Numbered from the stretch's first letter, positions 53,238 through 64,000 are shown. The stretch: 64,000 nucleotides of DNA from Lottia gigantea (GCF_000327385.1 NW_008706746.1:3855107-3919106), one strand, 5' to 3'. Made by a program: numbers and translations. The notes: generated by a model not told the origin, from the sequence alone.

Positions 53238-54768
53238 ATATAGTATTATATAGATTAATGCTTATTTTTAATAATAGAAATTACATTGTTTCAAATTACT
53301 AACTATGGTTAAAGTTGAAGTATGTTTTTATTAAATTGAATACATTTATGAATATGAATAATTACAAGTTGATAATTTTATCATATGCATGCGATAAACG
53401 AACACCTTCATATCTGTTAAGGTCAGGCTGATATCTTCTCATGTTGATAGCTTCATGAAGTCTCCTGGATTTATCTAGATGTGCTTATTGATTGTCAGTA
53501 TGTTGGTGTTGTCAAAGTTGACTTTATGTTCTGTTTTCCTTCCCATAGCAAGATGTTCAGACACGGCAGATGTTCCTTCATTGCCGGGCTTGTCTTGATG
53601 GTCTTTGAGTCGAACATCAAGGGGTCTCTTTGTTTCCCCAATATAAGAACTTCCACAGGAGCACTCAACTTGGTAGACACATCCCTTAGGTTTTTGGTTG
53701 TTGAGGGGATTCAATTTACCACTGGCTCTGAGCAAATCTTTAAGCGTTGAGTTGCCAGAGAACACTGTTTCAATGCCGACTGACTTTTTCAGGATCTTCT
53801 TGATTTGGTATGATGCCTTTCCGATGAATGGGATAGCTAAGCGGGTTGATGGTCTGTTGGGATTAGGCTGTTGGTTGGTTGGCCATTAATACTGATCGAA
53901 AAGCTTGATGTACAAAGGCTGGGGGGTAGTTGTGCAAGCAAAATACTTTCTTGATGTGTTGTAATTCTTGTTGAAATCCTTTTCGCTCTTCTGACCAGTG
54001 CTGTGATGGCTGCCCTTTTGACATGTTGAGGGGTGTTGGAATGGTAGTTCACATACTGATCTGTATGTGTGGGTTTCCTGTACACGCATGTCTTCAACTG
54101 ACCTCCTAACCGCTTAATTCTCACATCCAGAAAGGGTATAGAGTCATCTTCTTCTGGTGAAATTCATCCTCTTATGTTGAGCATTAAGATGCTGAAGTAG
54201 ATCTCTAAGCATGACAAAGGTGTCATCAACTTTCCGGAACCAGCAGATTGGTGAGATCGGAGAAGTTTCCATGGTCTTTTCCTCAAGGTCTGTTATATAG
54301 ATTTCAGTAATCAATGGTGACAAATGGCTTCCCATAGGTAGATCGTGGATTTGTTCATAGATCTCATCTCCCCATGTGAAGTAGGTAGAGGACATACTGC
54401 ACATCTGAATAAGATCGACGATGCTGTCTGTAGTAAGTGTAGTATCTAGTGGGGTCTCTAACTTAGATATCATATCTCTTATGATACTCGACACATCTTT
54501 ACATGGGACATTGGTAAATAAGTCGACAACATCATATGAGTACATCTTCCCTGTGGTCTGCAGTTCTTTCAATTTGGTGACAAATTCTTCTTTAATGAAT
54601 GAGTCAGCTGTTTCCCCAGAGATGCCAAGATTCTGTTAAGGCCTAGCAAATGCAAGAAAATGGTGGCTGAATGCAAAAAAGTGAGTCTCACATTGAAAAC
54701 CGCTACAGGTATAGATCGCGGTTTAAACAGTTGTTTCCGATAGTAATATCTAGTGATGTGACCCGGAA

Positions 54769-55122
54769 ATGGCAGTTGAACCATCAACTGATAAAGTAGT
54801 TAAACCCACTGTACTTAAATCTGCTGATGAAAGTCTGCTAATTCTAAATGTTCTGGTGCCAGTCATGGACCTGGTCCAAACGCAGTCCCATTCGCTAATA
54901 CTTCTACTGCACCTGGGCCACAGATCAATTTCTATCCAGGGCAGGGTCATTCCCATTTTACTCATCCAAATCCGGTCCCAGAATCTTTTGGAAAGTTCGG
55001 TACTTGTCAGCAGCATTCCTCTCGTCAAAGTCAAGAAAGAGCACCTGATGATAGAAACTTCTTTCATGATTTCCTGATCCCAGAATCAACAGACAAGGGA
55101 AGAGAGTATGAAAACCTATAAT
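54769..55122 (+). pseudogene. frameshifted coding remnant of unknown origin
   Basis: An ATG in good context (ccggaaATGG) opens MAVEPSTDKVVKPTVLKSAD. After that the +1 frame carries protein-like sequence to a stop at 55122: GPGPNAVPFANTSTAPGPQ, INFYPGQGHSHFTHPNPVPE, SFGKFGTCQQHSSRQSQERA, FFHDFLIPESTDKGREYENL. The low-complexity Pro/Gly/His/Ser composition and lack of stops over about 95 codons suggest a once-coding segment. The upstream 'gtgacccggaaatg' looks promoter-like. It could be a captured host exon, a retrocopy or an element accessory ORF. I do not recognise it. Confidence 0.35.
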
Positions 55123-56224
55123 TTACAAAGTGTTAATGGTAGTTTATGTCTTCTTTTTTATCTCAAAACATAAAACGTCTATAGAGAAAGCCACTCTATT
55201 GAATATTAAAGTCATATTGGAATTTGTTGATATTCTTCCCAGGAAAGAAAATTGAAGAGTTTTTAGTTTTATCCGTAACAAGTTATTTAGGGCTTGGAAT
55301 TTGAGGTTGTAACATTGCGGTTAAGCAATGTTACGAAAGCACAGGCACAGGTATGTAGGCGTAACCTCTAGTGATAGAGTGTTTGTGAAGTTAGTTTAAA
55401 AGAATGATATAGAATATTTGAAATGCTAATCCATTATCTTCCGAATATGAAATATATAAGAAGAATACTGGTTCCAACAGGAACATTAATAACCATGGAA
55501 ATCATAATAAACATTTTCACTGGTGAAACTGAGGAATCGTCCTATGAAAAGGAAAATGCGTATTTCATACAAAAAATATATATAATTTTTTGGGTGAGGG
55601 TTTATAGTGAAGCAGGCTTTTTGTAATTTATTAGCAAACATTTTATATCTGGGGTTTCAACATCATAATATTGTGAAAAGGACATCCTCTCTTTCAATCG
55701 AGGGGGACAATTTAGCAAAGCACCTTGACAGACGATTAAAAGTCGGGAAACGGATTTCCACGGAATATTTTAGATTCGAGATTATTTTTGTTAAAACACA
55801 CAAGTTATTATACGTTACATTTTTATTGCCGTTTTAGTTTAAACGTAGTCGGGTATGTTTTATGGCAAAACGTTGAACAAATACGTCCAAGTTAATTTTC
55901 TGGGTTTGTTTTTTTTTTTTTTGATCAAATATTTATCCATTTTTCCTACTTTGGGTTGTTTGATTCATATGAATACAATTTAGGATAATATATGTCTATT
56001 GGTTAGTATTTATAATCAACCAATCAAATCTTTTGAATTTTGAGACGGGACAGATTACAATCCAGTATCAGACCAATAATTTTGTTACCAATGACGCTTT
56101 ACTGCAGACTTTTTATGATTTTCAACGAACCCAATTGTATCAAATTGTCTATTCTAATGTAATTAAATTTAAAAATGTTATGAAAAGCTATGATGTCTGG
56201 TTTCATCCTCAGCTAAGTATAAAC

Positions 56225-56819
56225 AGACATCTATTTCTATCAATAGTCGACTCTACCTACATAGTATGTATATGAGAAGGTGGCTAACGCTCGTCACGAC
56301 CACCTCTACTTCAGACGACTTTCTACCATTTATGAAACATTATCCCAACCTAATATGAATCGTTTATTTGAATATTTCCCTTCACACAAGACCTATTTTA
56401 TATCTCCCTCAGTGTTCCCCTTCATACTAATCTAACTTTTATTCAATAAAAATACTAAAAAAAATTACACCCATCGTTTGAATGTATCTTCTTCCGGTTG
56501 ATTTGGCAGTAAATATATTTCGGTCAATACGATTGGTCGGCTATAATTACCTGTCGAGTAAAAACCAAAATGAAAGTAAAAGCATGGTTATTGACTTATC
56601 TATGTATTTAATTACTAAGAAAAAAGTAATTATATTCAGCATCAATTTCCTTACAAAATAGATAGCATTCTGCCCTGAAACCCGCCAACCGGAAGTAGAT
56701 ACATTGAAACGATGGGTAGAAAGTCGTCTGAAGCGGAGGTGGTCGTGACGAGCGTCGGCCACATTCTCATATATATACTATATGTAGATAGAGTCGACTA
56801 TTGATAGAAACAGATGCCT
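56225..56819. repeat. long inverted repeat, arms about 105 bp
   Basis: The left arm 56225-56329 and right arm 56712-56819 are reverse complements at about 88%: 'agacatctatttctatcaat' against 'attgatagaaacagatgcct', and 'gctcgtcacgaccacctct' against 'ggaggtggtcgtgacgagcg'. The centre of about 380 bp contains a separate MITE. The arms could be ends of a foldback or TIR element, or an inverted duplication. Confidence 0.7.
56469..56717. mobile_element. 249-bp MITE nested in the inverted repeat
   Basis: Terminal inverted repeats of about 32 bp: 'acccatcgtttgaatgtatc', then 'ttcttccggttg' at left; at right 'caaccggaagtagatacatt' then 'gaaacgatgggt'. Only two mismatches are seen. No coding sequence. 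It sits at the junction between the spacer and the right arm of the larger inverted repeat. Confidence 0.75.
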
Positions 56820-56821
56820 GT

Positions 56822-56844
56822 GGGGGGGCGGGGGGGGGGGGGCA
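56822..56844 (+). other. G-rich tract
   Basis: A run of G interrupted by one C, about 22 bases, in otherwise AT-rich DNA. It is able in principle to form a G-quadruplex, and is also a likely sequencing trouble spot next to duplicated blocks and an assembly gap. Confidence 0.6.
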
Positions 56845-56859
56845 AGATTTGATTTAGGG

Positions 56860-57157
56860 GGTTTGGCAGGTGTGACAGGTGAGATAGGGAGCCAGCTGTC
56901 CAGCTGTACATGAGTTTAGTAGCACGTGTAGAATGATGTAATAATTTCAACTCGCCACGGTCCAGCGACTACCAGCTGGTCTGAGGTACACCACTGGACA
57001 GCTCTAGATCATTTAGACCAAATCCAGGGTCATCCCCATCCCAGCTCATTCAACTCACCACGGTCCAGCGACTACCAGTTGGTCCGAGGTAAGAAATGAA
57101 CAACCCATACCAGGTGTGACAGGTGTAACAGGTGTGATAGGGAGCATGAGTTTAGTA
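56860..57157. repeat. short duplicated blocks beside the assembly gap
   Basis: 'gccacggtccagcgactacc' with 'agctggtctgaggta' occurs at about 56955 and again, as 'ccacggtccagcgactacc' with 'agttggtccgaggta', at about 57059. 'ggtgtgacaggtgagatagg' is echoed by 'caggtgtgataggg', each followed by 'gagc' and 'gagtttagta'. This is either a local tandem duplication of about 100-250 bp or an assembly artefact at the gap edge. Confidence 0.5.
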
Positions 57158-57965
57158 NNNNNNNNNNNNNNNNNNNNNNNNNNNNNNNNNNNNNNNNNNN
57201 NNNNNNNTCGTAACCATGTTTTAATCGAGAAAGCAGAGTCACCAACAATGAGCGGAGGTATTCGTGCCCCGTTCACATCAAAGTGGATATCTGGTAAAAT
57301 ATCTCCGTCGACACCATCATGCCAGATTTCTGAAATATTATCCCGTCGTGAGAGTTTCCGGGGAAACCACATGAGCCCCACACAAAACGGTACCTTGCAT
57401 CAACAAGTGCCATCAGTACAACAGAATAAAGAAAAATTGAAATTATGGTAGTCTTTCCTTGCTATACCAATACCGCGGGGACACCTGATCGGAATATGAC
57501 AACCATCGACGGCTGCCCATAGCTCCTCCATCTGAATAATTTTTTCTCGAAATTCTTCTTCATTCTTCGGAAAATGACAACCTACACAATTTTGCCACAT
57601 TGTTTCAACCAATGCCTCGGTAACCTCTCTTGTGATGTTTCGAACTGTTGTTACACCAAATCCAGTCATTTCCGATATTGTGTAGAAATAATCCCCGCGT
57701 GACAGTCTGTACAGAGCGATGGCTAATCTTTCTTCAGGGCTTATCGGCATTTCGGTTACAACTTCTCTTTCAAGACGGTGTTTGATATGTTCTGAAGGAC
57801 ATGGAGATGAAGGAGAATGTCTCTTTCGAAACTCTAAACGTTTTCTTAAACCTAAACCTTTCTTAAACGTATAATTTGAATTTCCCACCATGTGCGAGAG
57901 ACGCCTTATAGAAGCGCTCAATGTGTCATCTGTCAGTCCGTCTATAGCGCGACGTATAGACTGGG
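57055..57965 (-). mobile_element. PIF/Harbinger transposase fragment, broken
   Basis: On minus, a frame of 173 codons (57921-57400) holds an HTH-like part (RLAIALYRLSRGDYFYTISE, then MTGFGVTTVRNITREV) and the first catalytic region (ELWAAVDGCHIPIRCPRG, then KDYHNF). After a frameshift near 57430, another frame gives VLMALVDARYRFVWGSCGFP and the original frame later gives ARIPPLIVGDSAFSIKTWL. This order matches HARBI1-type DDE transposases (W-x-x-VDG-x-H, then GDS-x-F). The sequence ends in a 50-N gap at 57158-57207, and no C-terminal part is recognised beyond it. At least one frameshift makes it non-functional. Confidence 0.85.
57158..57207. other. assembly gap (50 N)
   Basis: Exactly 50 N, a placeholder length. 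It interrupts the Harbinger transposase fragment and is bordered by duplicated blocks. Confidence 0.99.
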
Positions 57966-59051
57966 CCTAAGATGTTGGGCGATGTTATAGAAGACAGAAT
58001 CCCGAGAGCATATGAGTAGCCGAGCCTTGATGGGGTTTTTGTGGATTTAAATTGTTGCTCTGGCATATGGTGCACGTGGGTGACGGCTTGATCTCAGTTT
58101 AAATTTAAGTTGATTGGTAATTTGGTTACTTCAAATTCGTTTACCTTCTTGTCTTTGTATATGCTCGTTTGGTTTTTATGGAGTCTTCTGTAAGTTTCCG
58201 CATCACTAAGTAGTTCTGTGACAGTTTCTTGGTACTCCATGACGACTGTGGCTTTCCCTTTGTCTGCTGGTAAAATGGCGATCTTATTATCTTGTCTGAG
58301 GTCAGTGAGTGCATCCCTCTGAACTTTGGTAAAGTTGTTAGGTTGTATCTTGTTTTTAGCGAGGATTTCTGTCACTTGGTGTCTCAGGTAGTTGATATGA
58401 CCGCCTGGTGCTAATTGGTGTAAGCCACGTTCAATGTTTACGATGAAGTCATCATGGTTTTTGAGTTTGGTAACGGGTGAGAACTTTAGGTCTCGGGAGA
58501 GGAGGTTTATCTGCTCGTCTGTAAGATTTTTCTAGCTTAGGTTGATAACAGTTTTCGTTAGGAATTCATTTTTTTGGTTGTGGTCTGGTTTTAATAAATT
58601 CTCTGTATGGTTTTTCTGTCTTCTTAAGTTGTCAAATTTGGTTTGTTGTGAGCTTTTGATTTTTTGGCCAAGAAGGTTGTTGGTCTTCTCTTGCTTGGTT
58701 CTCAAGTCTTGAAAATCATTGGTAGAAAGGATACTTTCACTTCATGGCATTGATGGAAAGGCGTTGTTTTTGGTTCCTGTGGTGCTGAATTCTTTCCTTT
58801 ACCAGGCCATGACTTGCTCTTTCTAGAATTTATTCGCTGCTGAGGAATTAACTGGCGAACGGAGGGATAACCCCTTAGGAATAAGCTTATTGTCAATAAA
58901 AATGTTAAATTATTACATGTTTGGATTAGTTTACCCTCACTCTTTTCAATCTTGTTTATGAGTTGGTTTGCCACATCTCCATATTGATGACGAATAAAGT
59001 CTTTAGCAATTGTGAGTATGATATATAGACACAGCTTTATGGAACAACAAT

Positions 59052-59137
59052 CACTGGTTAAGTTTTATGCAACGTTTCGACGTGTTTCCCACGTCGTCCT
59101 CATGCACATAATGAGAAAAAGTGATAGGGAAACTATA
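59052..59137 (-). repeat. Penelope terminal repeat (5' copy) with hammerhead-like fold
   Basis: On minus: 'tatgtgc', then ATGAGGA (core CUGANGA with the first base changed), then a perfect stem 'gacgtg-ggaaa-cacgtc', then GAAACGTTGCATA. 'tgtgc' before the core pairs with 'gcata' after GAAACGTT, giving stem I. The self-complementary ACGT left as stem III is the form expected of minimal, dimer-acting hammerheads. Confidence 0.55.
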
Positions 59138-59254
59138 TATACATTAGACCATTGAGTTAGATTCTCTATTTTCTTACGATGTTAAACCCTAAGTGCATGG
59201 TTACCTAAAGGGTTCTCTTTAAGTTATATTTCAAATTCAAAACACTTTTTAGAA

Positions 59255-59542
59255 CAGTGGTACTCAATCCTTTTCAGTCCGCACACCCCAGAGAAATCAT
59301 TTTAAACCCCTCAAACCCCCCAAAACAATGGCCATTATATCAGTTCAGCTATCCATACTACTCCCCAGGGTATCAACCGTACTCAGTTAGTGTCTGTTAC
59401 AAATATGTTACAGATAGAAGACATGCACCAAAAGCCCTGAAACATATGACATATGTAGATCCTAAAGATAAATTCTTCTCATACAACAGTTGGCCACACC
59501 CCAGGCGCACAATCTCGGGGTGAAAATACAACAGGTTGGGAA
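59255..59542. mobile_element. hAT-like MITE, right end lost
   Basis: Starts 'cagtggtactcaatcctttt', very like the hAT-type end CAGTGGTTCTCAACC. Finishes 'aacaggttgggaac', the inverse of that end up to the last few bases, where the next element begins. The inner 'tccgcacaccccag' is also typical. No transposase is present. The 88-codon frame across it is incidental. Confidence 0.65.
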
Positions 59543-60148
59543 CCAGGGCCCGTATACATATAACATCTTAAGTGAAAATATTTCCTTAATTTCTAAGGAT
59601 ATCCTTATTACCTTCCTTAGGTTCTATTCTCAATTAAAGCGGTATGCTTTAAGATGAATATGTTCTTAACTTTAAGTTACCTAATCAGTTTTCAAAAGAG
59701 GAAAATCAGCGACATTCACTTATTTGAATTGCTGCCATCCTAGCTGGGAATATTAAGGTAGAGGAAGTCGAACGCAATTTGCGATGGCCAAGAATATTCT
59801 GTGACCGCGAGAACCTATGAATATCTGAAATGAGATTTCGTTTTGACAGACCTGACATTCTCATCATCACAGATCTACTGGCAGTGGCTCAGCTAGATGC
59901 GTGGGGGCCCCTCAAAATTTTTTTTAAACCACAGTCATGATCTCCTGCATTTTGAGACGCTCTGTAAGTCAATATACTGCCCGATATTGGTGTGGTTCTA
60001 CATGTATTTGTATTTTTTCTGAAACCGGTGTTCCCCGCTGGGATTTCCAATCTATCTTTAGAAGGCATAGTTGTAACAATCACTTTCATTGGTCAGTACA
60101 TTCTATTTCCCTAACTTGCTAAGAAAGTTTTATGCATACGGGCCCTGG
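59543..60148 (+). mobile_element. PIF/Harbinger deletion derivative with transposase N-terminal remnant
   Basis: Inverted ends 'ccagggcccgtatacata' (left) and 'tatgcatacgggccctgg' (right) bracket 606 bp. Inside, about 59770-59880 translates with one stop to RIFCDRENL, then SEMRFRFDRPDILIITDLL, the N-terminal signature of HARBI1-type transposases. The catalytic region is missing, so this is an internally deleted copy. Whether it belongs to the same family as the fragment at 57 kb cannot be told, since they do not overlap. Confidence 0.7.
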
Positions 60149-63100
60149 ACTTAAGAGATTTTTCCGTCAATTTAGTCGGCAACCATTGAGCAAGACTTTC
60201 TAGCTGTCTAGACTTTGAAACGTTTGTCATCTGGAGTAATATATACGATATATGTGAATTCACTATCGTTTCAGATATCTTAGCTCTGTGGGTTTTACAT
60301 GAAAGATATATCAAGAGATTTAAAATTCCTCGAGAACACTACCAAGGTTCTGTTACGTGTAATAACAATCGACAGAAAGTCTTATCTTTTACAATAAGAT
60401 ATTACTGAATTGCAAAAGAAACCGGAAACTCTATCAGCTGCATAGTGGTAAGGCTAAAATTAAAACGATTAAGTTTTACCCCTTTAAGATCTCATTTTAA
60501 ATGTTATAACAATTTAACTTTTCTTATAATGGTGTTTCCTTGTCAAACATTTTGTAAGTAAATCTAGTACGATACACCCATTTTCCCGAAAAGAGCAATT
60601 ACGTTTATTTCATGAGAGTATAATCCTACCATTTTACCACAAAAGTTTCCTTAAGCAATGATACATTACTCTACATATCTAAATTTATCACCTTATAATT
60701 AATCCATTTTAGCTCATTAGAAACATTAGTATTTGAAATTGTTGTTTAGTTATATCATTTTACCATATTTACTTAACTGCATACCGGTAGTGTATAGAAG
60801 ACAATCAAGGTCTCATCTCTTCGATGTTAAAAAAAAATTGAATACAGCGTTAATATACATGTATTATAATTTAGATATTATAATTCACACTCGCTTGTAC
60901 ATTCACTACTACATCAAATTTTCTAATATACATCTTTTATTAGTCGATATTGCTTCAAATTAAGTAATATTCTTAATATATAGATTCTTATGAAATAATA
61001 AAATTATCACGTTCTTCACATATATCAAATCAATATGATGACAATATTAGACAATTCATAAAACACGATGCTATAAATGATATATTAGTAGTATATATCA
61101 AAATTAGAAGATAACAAATGAGACACAAATTATTATTATTATCAGATTAGAGATTTCGTATTGTAGTTAATTTTCATATGTTGTCTCCACCTGTTATCAT
61201 GGATTTTCAGAGCATTTCTACTATTATATTTAACCAATCAAATTCTCTGTTGCCTACCTGTTTATCAAATGTTATTTGATTCTGGGTTTTAATTTACATA
61301 CATTGTTATACAATGTTTCAGTTTATCATTTGTACGAATACTTAAAAGTGATTTAAAACGGATTCGAAGGTTAAATTTAGATTGAACGAGGATCAAAGAA
61401 GTATTTTCACAGAGCATTGTGTAGACAATAGAGAAACGAAAATATCTACATCTGAATTATAACTAGCTCGCTTTACAGGGTATGTCACAGATAGAAGAGC
61501 TGCCAACTCAATATTTCGCTGAAAAACGCTAACTCTATAGCGATTCGCCATAATACATGTATCACTATGAACTGAACATAAATGGCGAATGTGTCAGACC
61601 CCAGTGTAGTGTAACAGGATCTGCACACGGCACTACCTCTAGAGTTGTCAAGTTAGTTTGATATTTCCTTGATATTTCTGACTACTGATGGGTTACATTG
61701 TTGTAAAGTGCTTTAGTGACACTTATATATATATATTTCATTGAAATTATATCCTGTTCCACTTTTCCATTACAAATTATTTTCAAATATTGATAATATT
61801 TCCCCTCTACCAGGAAGTGATTAACAATGGTGGTAGCATTTATACGAGTTTGATTCAGCAAAAAAAAATGAATGGATGCATGTATGAATGGTGATGATGA
61901 TGAAAATATTAAAATTCTGTATTATCAAAAATTATTGTCATCCTTGCGGATTATAAAAAATGGCTATACTTTGATTTGAAATGAATAATGTGTAAACGTT
62001 TTCATAATGGCTTTTGAATCCAGAATATATTTCATTCTATGGCGTCATTTGATCGAATTATAGATCATATTGTCGTATGATAATGTTGAATTACTAATAT
62101 AATGTATTATCACATTTGATAATGACATTATATCTGTTATTTCTTACAGATTTATCTAACTGAAACTTGAGCCTTATTAGTTTGGATGATGCTGTTACGA
62201 AATATGAAAGGTTTAGATTTTAACGTTTCTTATCGAGACTATCCAAGCCTTCAGTGAAAATTGCATTTCAAATTTAATCTATAGTGATGAATTTGTTTTA
62301 TAATGGACAGTATCCGTTTCTCCTTTAACCCATATGCACTGAATATAATTTCACTTCATTTGAGAGTATTCTAAATATTCAAATCGGAGTTCCATTCCTC
62401 TCCCTTTAGGTTTATATAATGGCAAACTCTAGATATTCAATGTAGCCTTTCAGCTTATTATATAAATTTAAACTAGCACCCATCCCCTTATTGTTAGGTC
62501 TATGCTTAAGTAAGCCTACAAGAGAAGCGACCCTGCTTTATTGTGTGGACTAAATTAGAAACTTTTAAAGAAGAATTGTCACCAAGTTTCAGAAAGAAGC
62601 CTTCTTTCTGTGTTAAATAGAAAGAACACGAGCATGGCGAGTACAGCGAGGATGAGACTCGGTTAGCAATGTATTTGAATGATCAATATGGATATTTGAG
62701 GTCCTCTGTCATCAGCTCAATAAACAGAGATCATAGGACTTTAAAATCGGACACTAAGAATATTTAAGTTTTTTTGTCCCTTCCACCCAACTTGATCAAA
62801 GCATGTAAGCCCTACATTTATATGTATGAATAGAATTGCGATTTAGTTTTTAAAACATACTAACCATATTTAAATTAGATGTATATTTAAAGGTCAAACT
62901 ATATGTGATCTTCTAGAATCTAAATGTCAAATATAATTTGCTATATCAACACCCCCACTAGATGTATACCATAATATTTCAGACAAATATTACGTATAGA
63001 TTTAGAATTTTTAGCGCGATGGAATTTTGAATTGAAAACCATGTACATATTGTCAAAATTCGGTATGAAATTATTTTGAACAAGTTCGATGAAGTTTTGG

Positions 63101-64000
63101 ATGAGCCTATTTAACAATCTCACGATGAATGGTCATTATGTTTTGGTTAATATGTTACATGAAGAAATATGCAGTAAATCGCTGAAAAGCAATAAACACC
63201 ACACCACATTGCCGTATTTAGCAGGTGGAGACACCTTTCAATATCCATATACTCATTCAATATTTATGATAAACTCTTCTCTTGGATTAAACTGCCATTG
63301 TCACTGTTAATAATAATCCTCTTTCTATTTTGATATTCGTGAAATAGCCTTCCATTCATGATTAGCGTCAACTAATTGGCCTAAAAATCCTCCTACTTCC
63401 CGGAAGAGTTAGGTAGCGATAATATTTGTTCACTGGAATTTTGTGAACTAAGAGCTGTGACCAATTTTCCTTGATAATACCTCGTGACCTATACAGTGAT
63501 CAATTCACTCTTTGACCACATTTCTGTGACCAGTGACAACATCCATAACATCCATATTTCCTGTGACAAATTTACCTACAACTATATAACTTATTATATG
63601 ATAGAATTGTAATTCAAATGCAGTTGCCACTCCTCATGCTTCGTTTTAATTTGACAAACTATTATGAAAAGTAATAAAGATACGACTGAGAATTAGTTTG
63701 TAACGCGGAAATTCTAAAAGAAAATTTCGTTTATAAAAAGACAATGAAAGAGTAGGCCTACAGATAAATTTCGAAAGGCATTATATAGTATAATATGTGT
63801 AAAAAAAATATTTAGTTCAGAGAAGTTTTTATGAAGAATAATTTTAATTTGAAACAATTTTTGATGTTCTAGTTAAGGATCATTTTATATTTAAAGAATT
63901 GTCTAACCCAAAAAGTATACAGAAATTAGGAAAAAATGACCTTATTTCCATCATAGTTTTAAGAAATAGATCCGGATGTCATCTTTTCGAGCAAGTAATT
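60149..64000. other. AT-rich region with no recognised gene
   Basis: I see no conserved protein, splice-supported exon, transposon or array on either strand. Small items: a palindrome 'cagaaagaag-c-cttctttctg' at about 62591-62611 and a short TA run near 61725. The missing 5' exon of PCSK1 was looked for here (NEW-like prodomain start, signal peptide on minus) and not found. Confidence 0.5.

Larger units (their letters stand above)
54638..58093. other. composite insertion within the Penelope-like element
   Basis: Penelope coding homology stops at about 58095 and resumes at about 54637, so some 3.4 kb came in later, possibly with loss of about 240 bp of the element. Contents from left: an ORF remnant (54769-55122), unassigned AT-rich sequence to 56220, a large inverted repeat with a nested MITE (56225-56819), a G-rich tract, duplicated short blocks, a gap, and a Harbinger transposase fragment (about 57055-57965). 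The edges read 'tgttaaggcctag' at left and 'actgggcctaagatg' near 57961; an inverted 'aggcc/ggcct' is present but no firm ends. Confidence 0.55.
53151..59137 (-). mobile_element. Penelope-like retroelement, broken, with terminal direct repeats and a large insertion
   Basis: Read on minus. The 5' terminal repeat is at 59137-59052. An N-terminal coding region follows at about 58974-58094 (LTDLRQDNKIAILPADKGKA is the first reverse-transcriptase motif of this class). About 3.4 kb of other sequence follows. Then reverse transcriptase resumes at 54635-54144 (SYDVVDLFTNVP, HDLPMGSHLSP, then the VDD catalytic pair), a thumb region about 54124-53837 (KTCVYRKPTHTDQYVNYHS), the GIY-YIG endonuclease at 53765-53475 (CVYQVECSCGSSYIGETKR), and the 3' terminal repeat 53237-53151. 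The coding region has several breaks and part of the RT domain between the two halves is absent. Penelope-like elements encode RT plus GIY-YIG and carry terminal repeats with hammerhead motifs, all seen here. Direct repeats at both ends support one element. It lies upstream of the last PCSK1 exon found. Confidence 0.8.

Noticed and set aside
59257-59523. 88-codon frame on plus
   Set aside because: Coincides with the hAT-like MITE; the composition follows the repeat, not a protein.
60149-64000. Missing PCSK1 signal-peptide exon
   Set aside because: Minus-strand frames here lack a signal peptide or the conserved prodomain start with a proper donor.

Overview
The window is AT-rich animal DNA. 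It has GT-AG spliced genes with short exons, long repeat-filled introns, and two 50-base runs of N that mark scaffold gaps. The gene sequences and the repeat types (Penelope-like elements, many MITEs, a snail/bivalve-type SINE tail, short direct tandem arrays) fit a lophotrochozoan, most likely a mollusc. The species is not determined. All exon models below were read by eye from conserved protein sequence plus splice sites with consistent reading phase; none is backed by transcripts.

Layout, left to right. (1) 1.7-8.3 kb, minus: a five-exon coiled-coil protein I do not recognise; its first intron holds a Penelope-like fragment and a tandem array. (2) 9.6-10.7 kb, minus: a two-exon secreted GH128-type glycoside hydrolase. 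(3) 12.0-18.5 kb, plus: STK11/LKB1 in nine exons, complete, with a farnesylation-type C-terminus. (4) 21.2-29.8 kb, minus: ASNSD1 in thirteen exons, complete and convergent with STK11. (5) 30.2-35.3 kb, plus: PTAR1 in seven exons, complete and head-to-head with ASNSD1 across 366 bp. (6) 37.1-38.7 kb, minus: an intronless BTB-BACK-Kelch protein. (7) 40.3-41.9 kb, plus: an intronless-in-coding 535-residue acidic protein of unknown function, divergent from the Kelch gene. (8) 43.8-52.8 kb, minus: a PC1/3-type proprotein convertase (PCSK1), thirteen exons seen, first exon(s) not found. (9) 53.1-60.1 kb: a pile of mobile elements: a broken Penelope-like element with terminal direct repeats, split by about 3.4 kb that contains a PIF/Harbinger fragment and a MITE, then a hAT-like MITE and a Harbinger deletion derivative. 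(10) 60.1-64 kb: nothing recognisable.

The genes do not form one pathway. STK11 (a kinase), PTAR1 (prenyltransferase alpha-repeat family), ASNSD1 (amidotransferase family), the Kelch adaptor and the convertase look like ordinary housekeeping or signalling neighbours. Three start regions (STK11, ASNSD1/PTAR1, Kelch/535-residue gene) each carry a CACGTGA-type E-box.

The most unusual signal is intron 9 of ASNSD1 (24310-25584). Almost the whole intron is about 37 copies of a 34-bp unit, and that unit is the intron's own 3' splice junction: 17 intron bases plus 17 exon bases. Other points of note: hammerhead-ribozyme-like cores in the Penelope terminal repeats; a partial 78-bp duplication of STK11 exon 6; and a family of composite repeats with constant ends but unrelated-looking internal tandem units that still share two short motifs.
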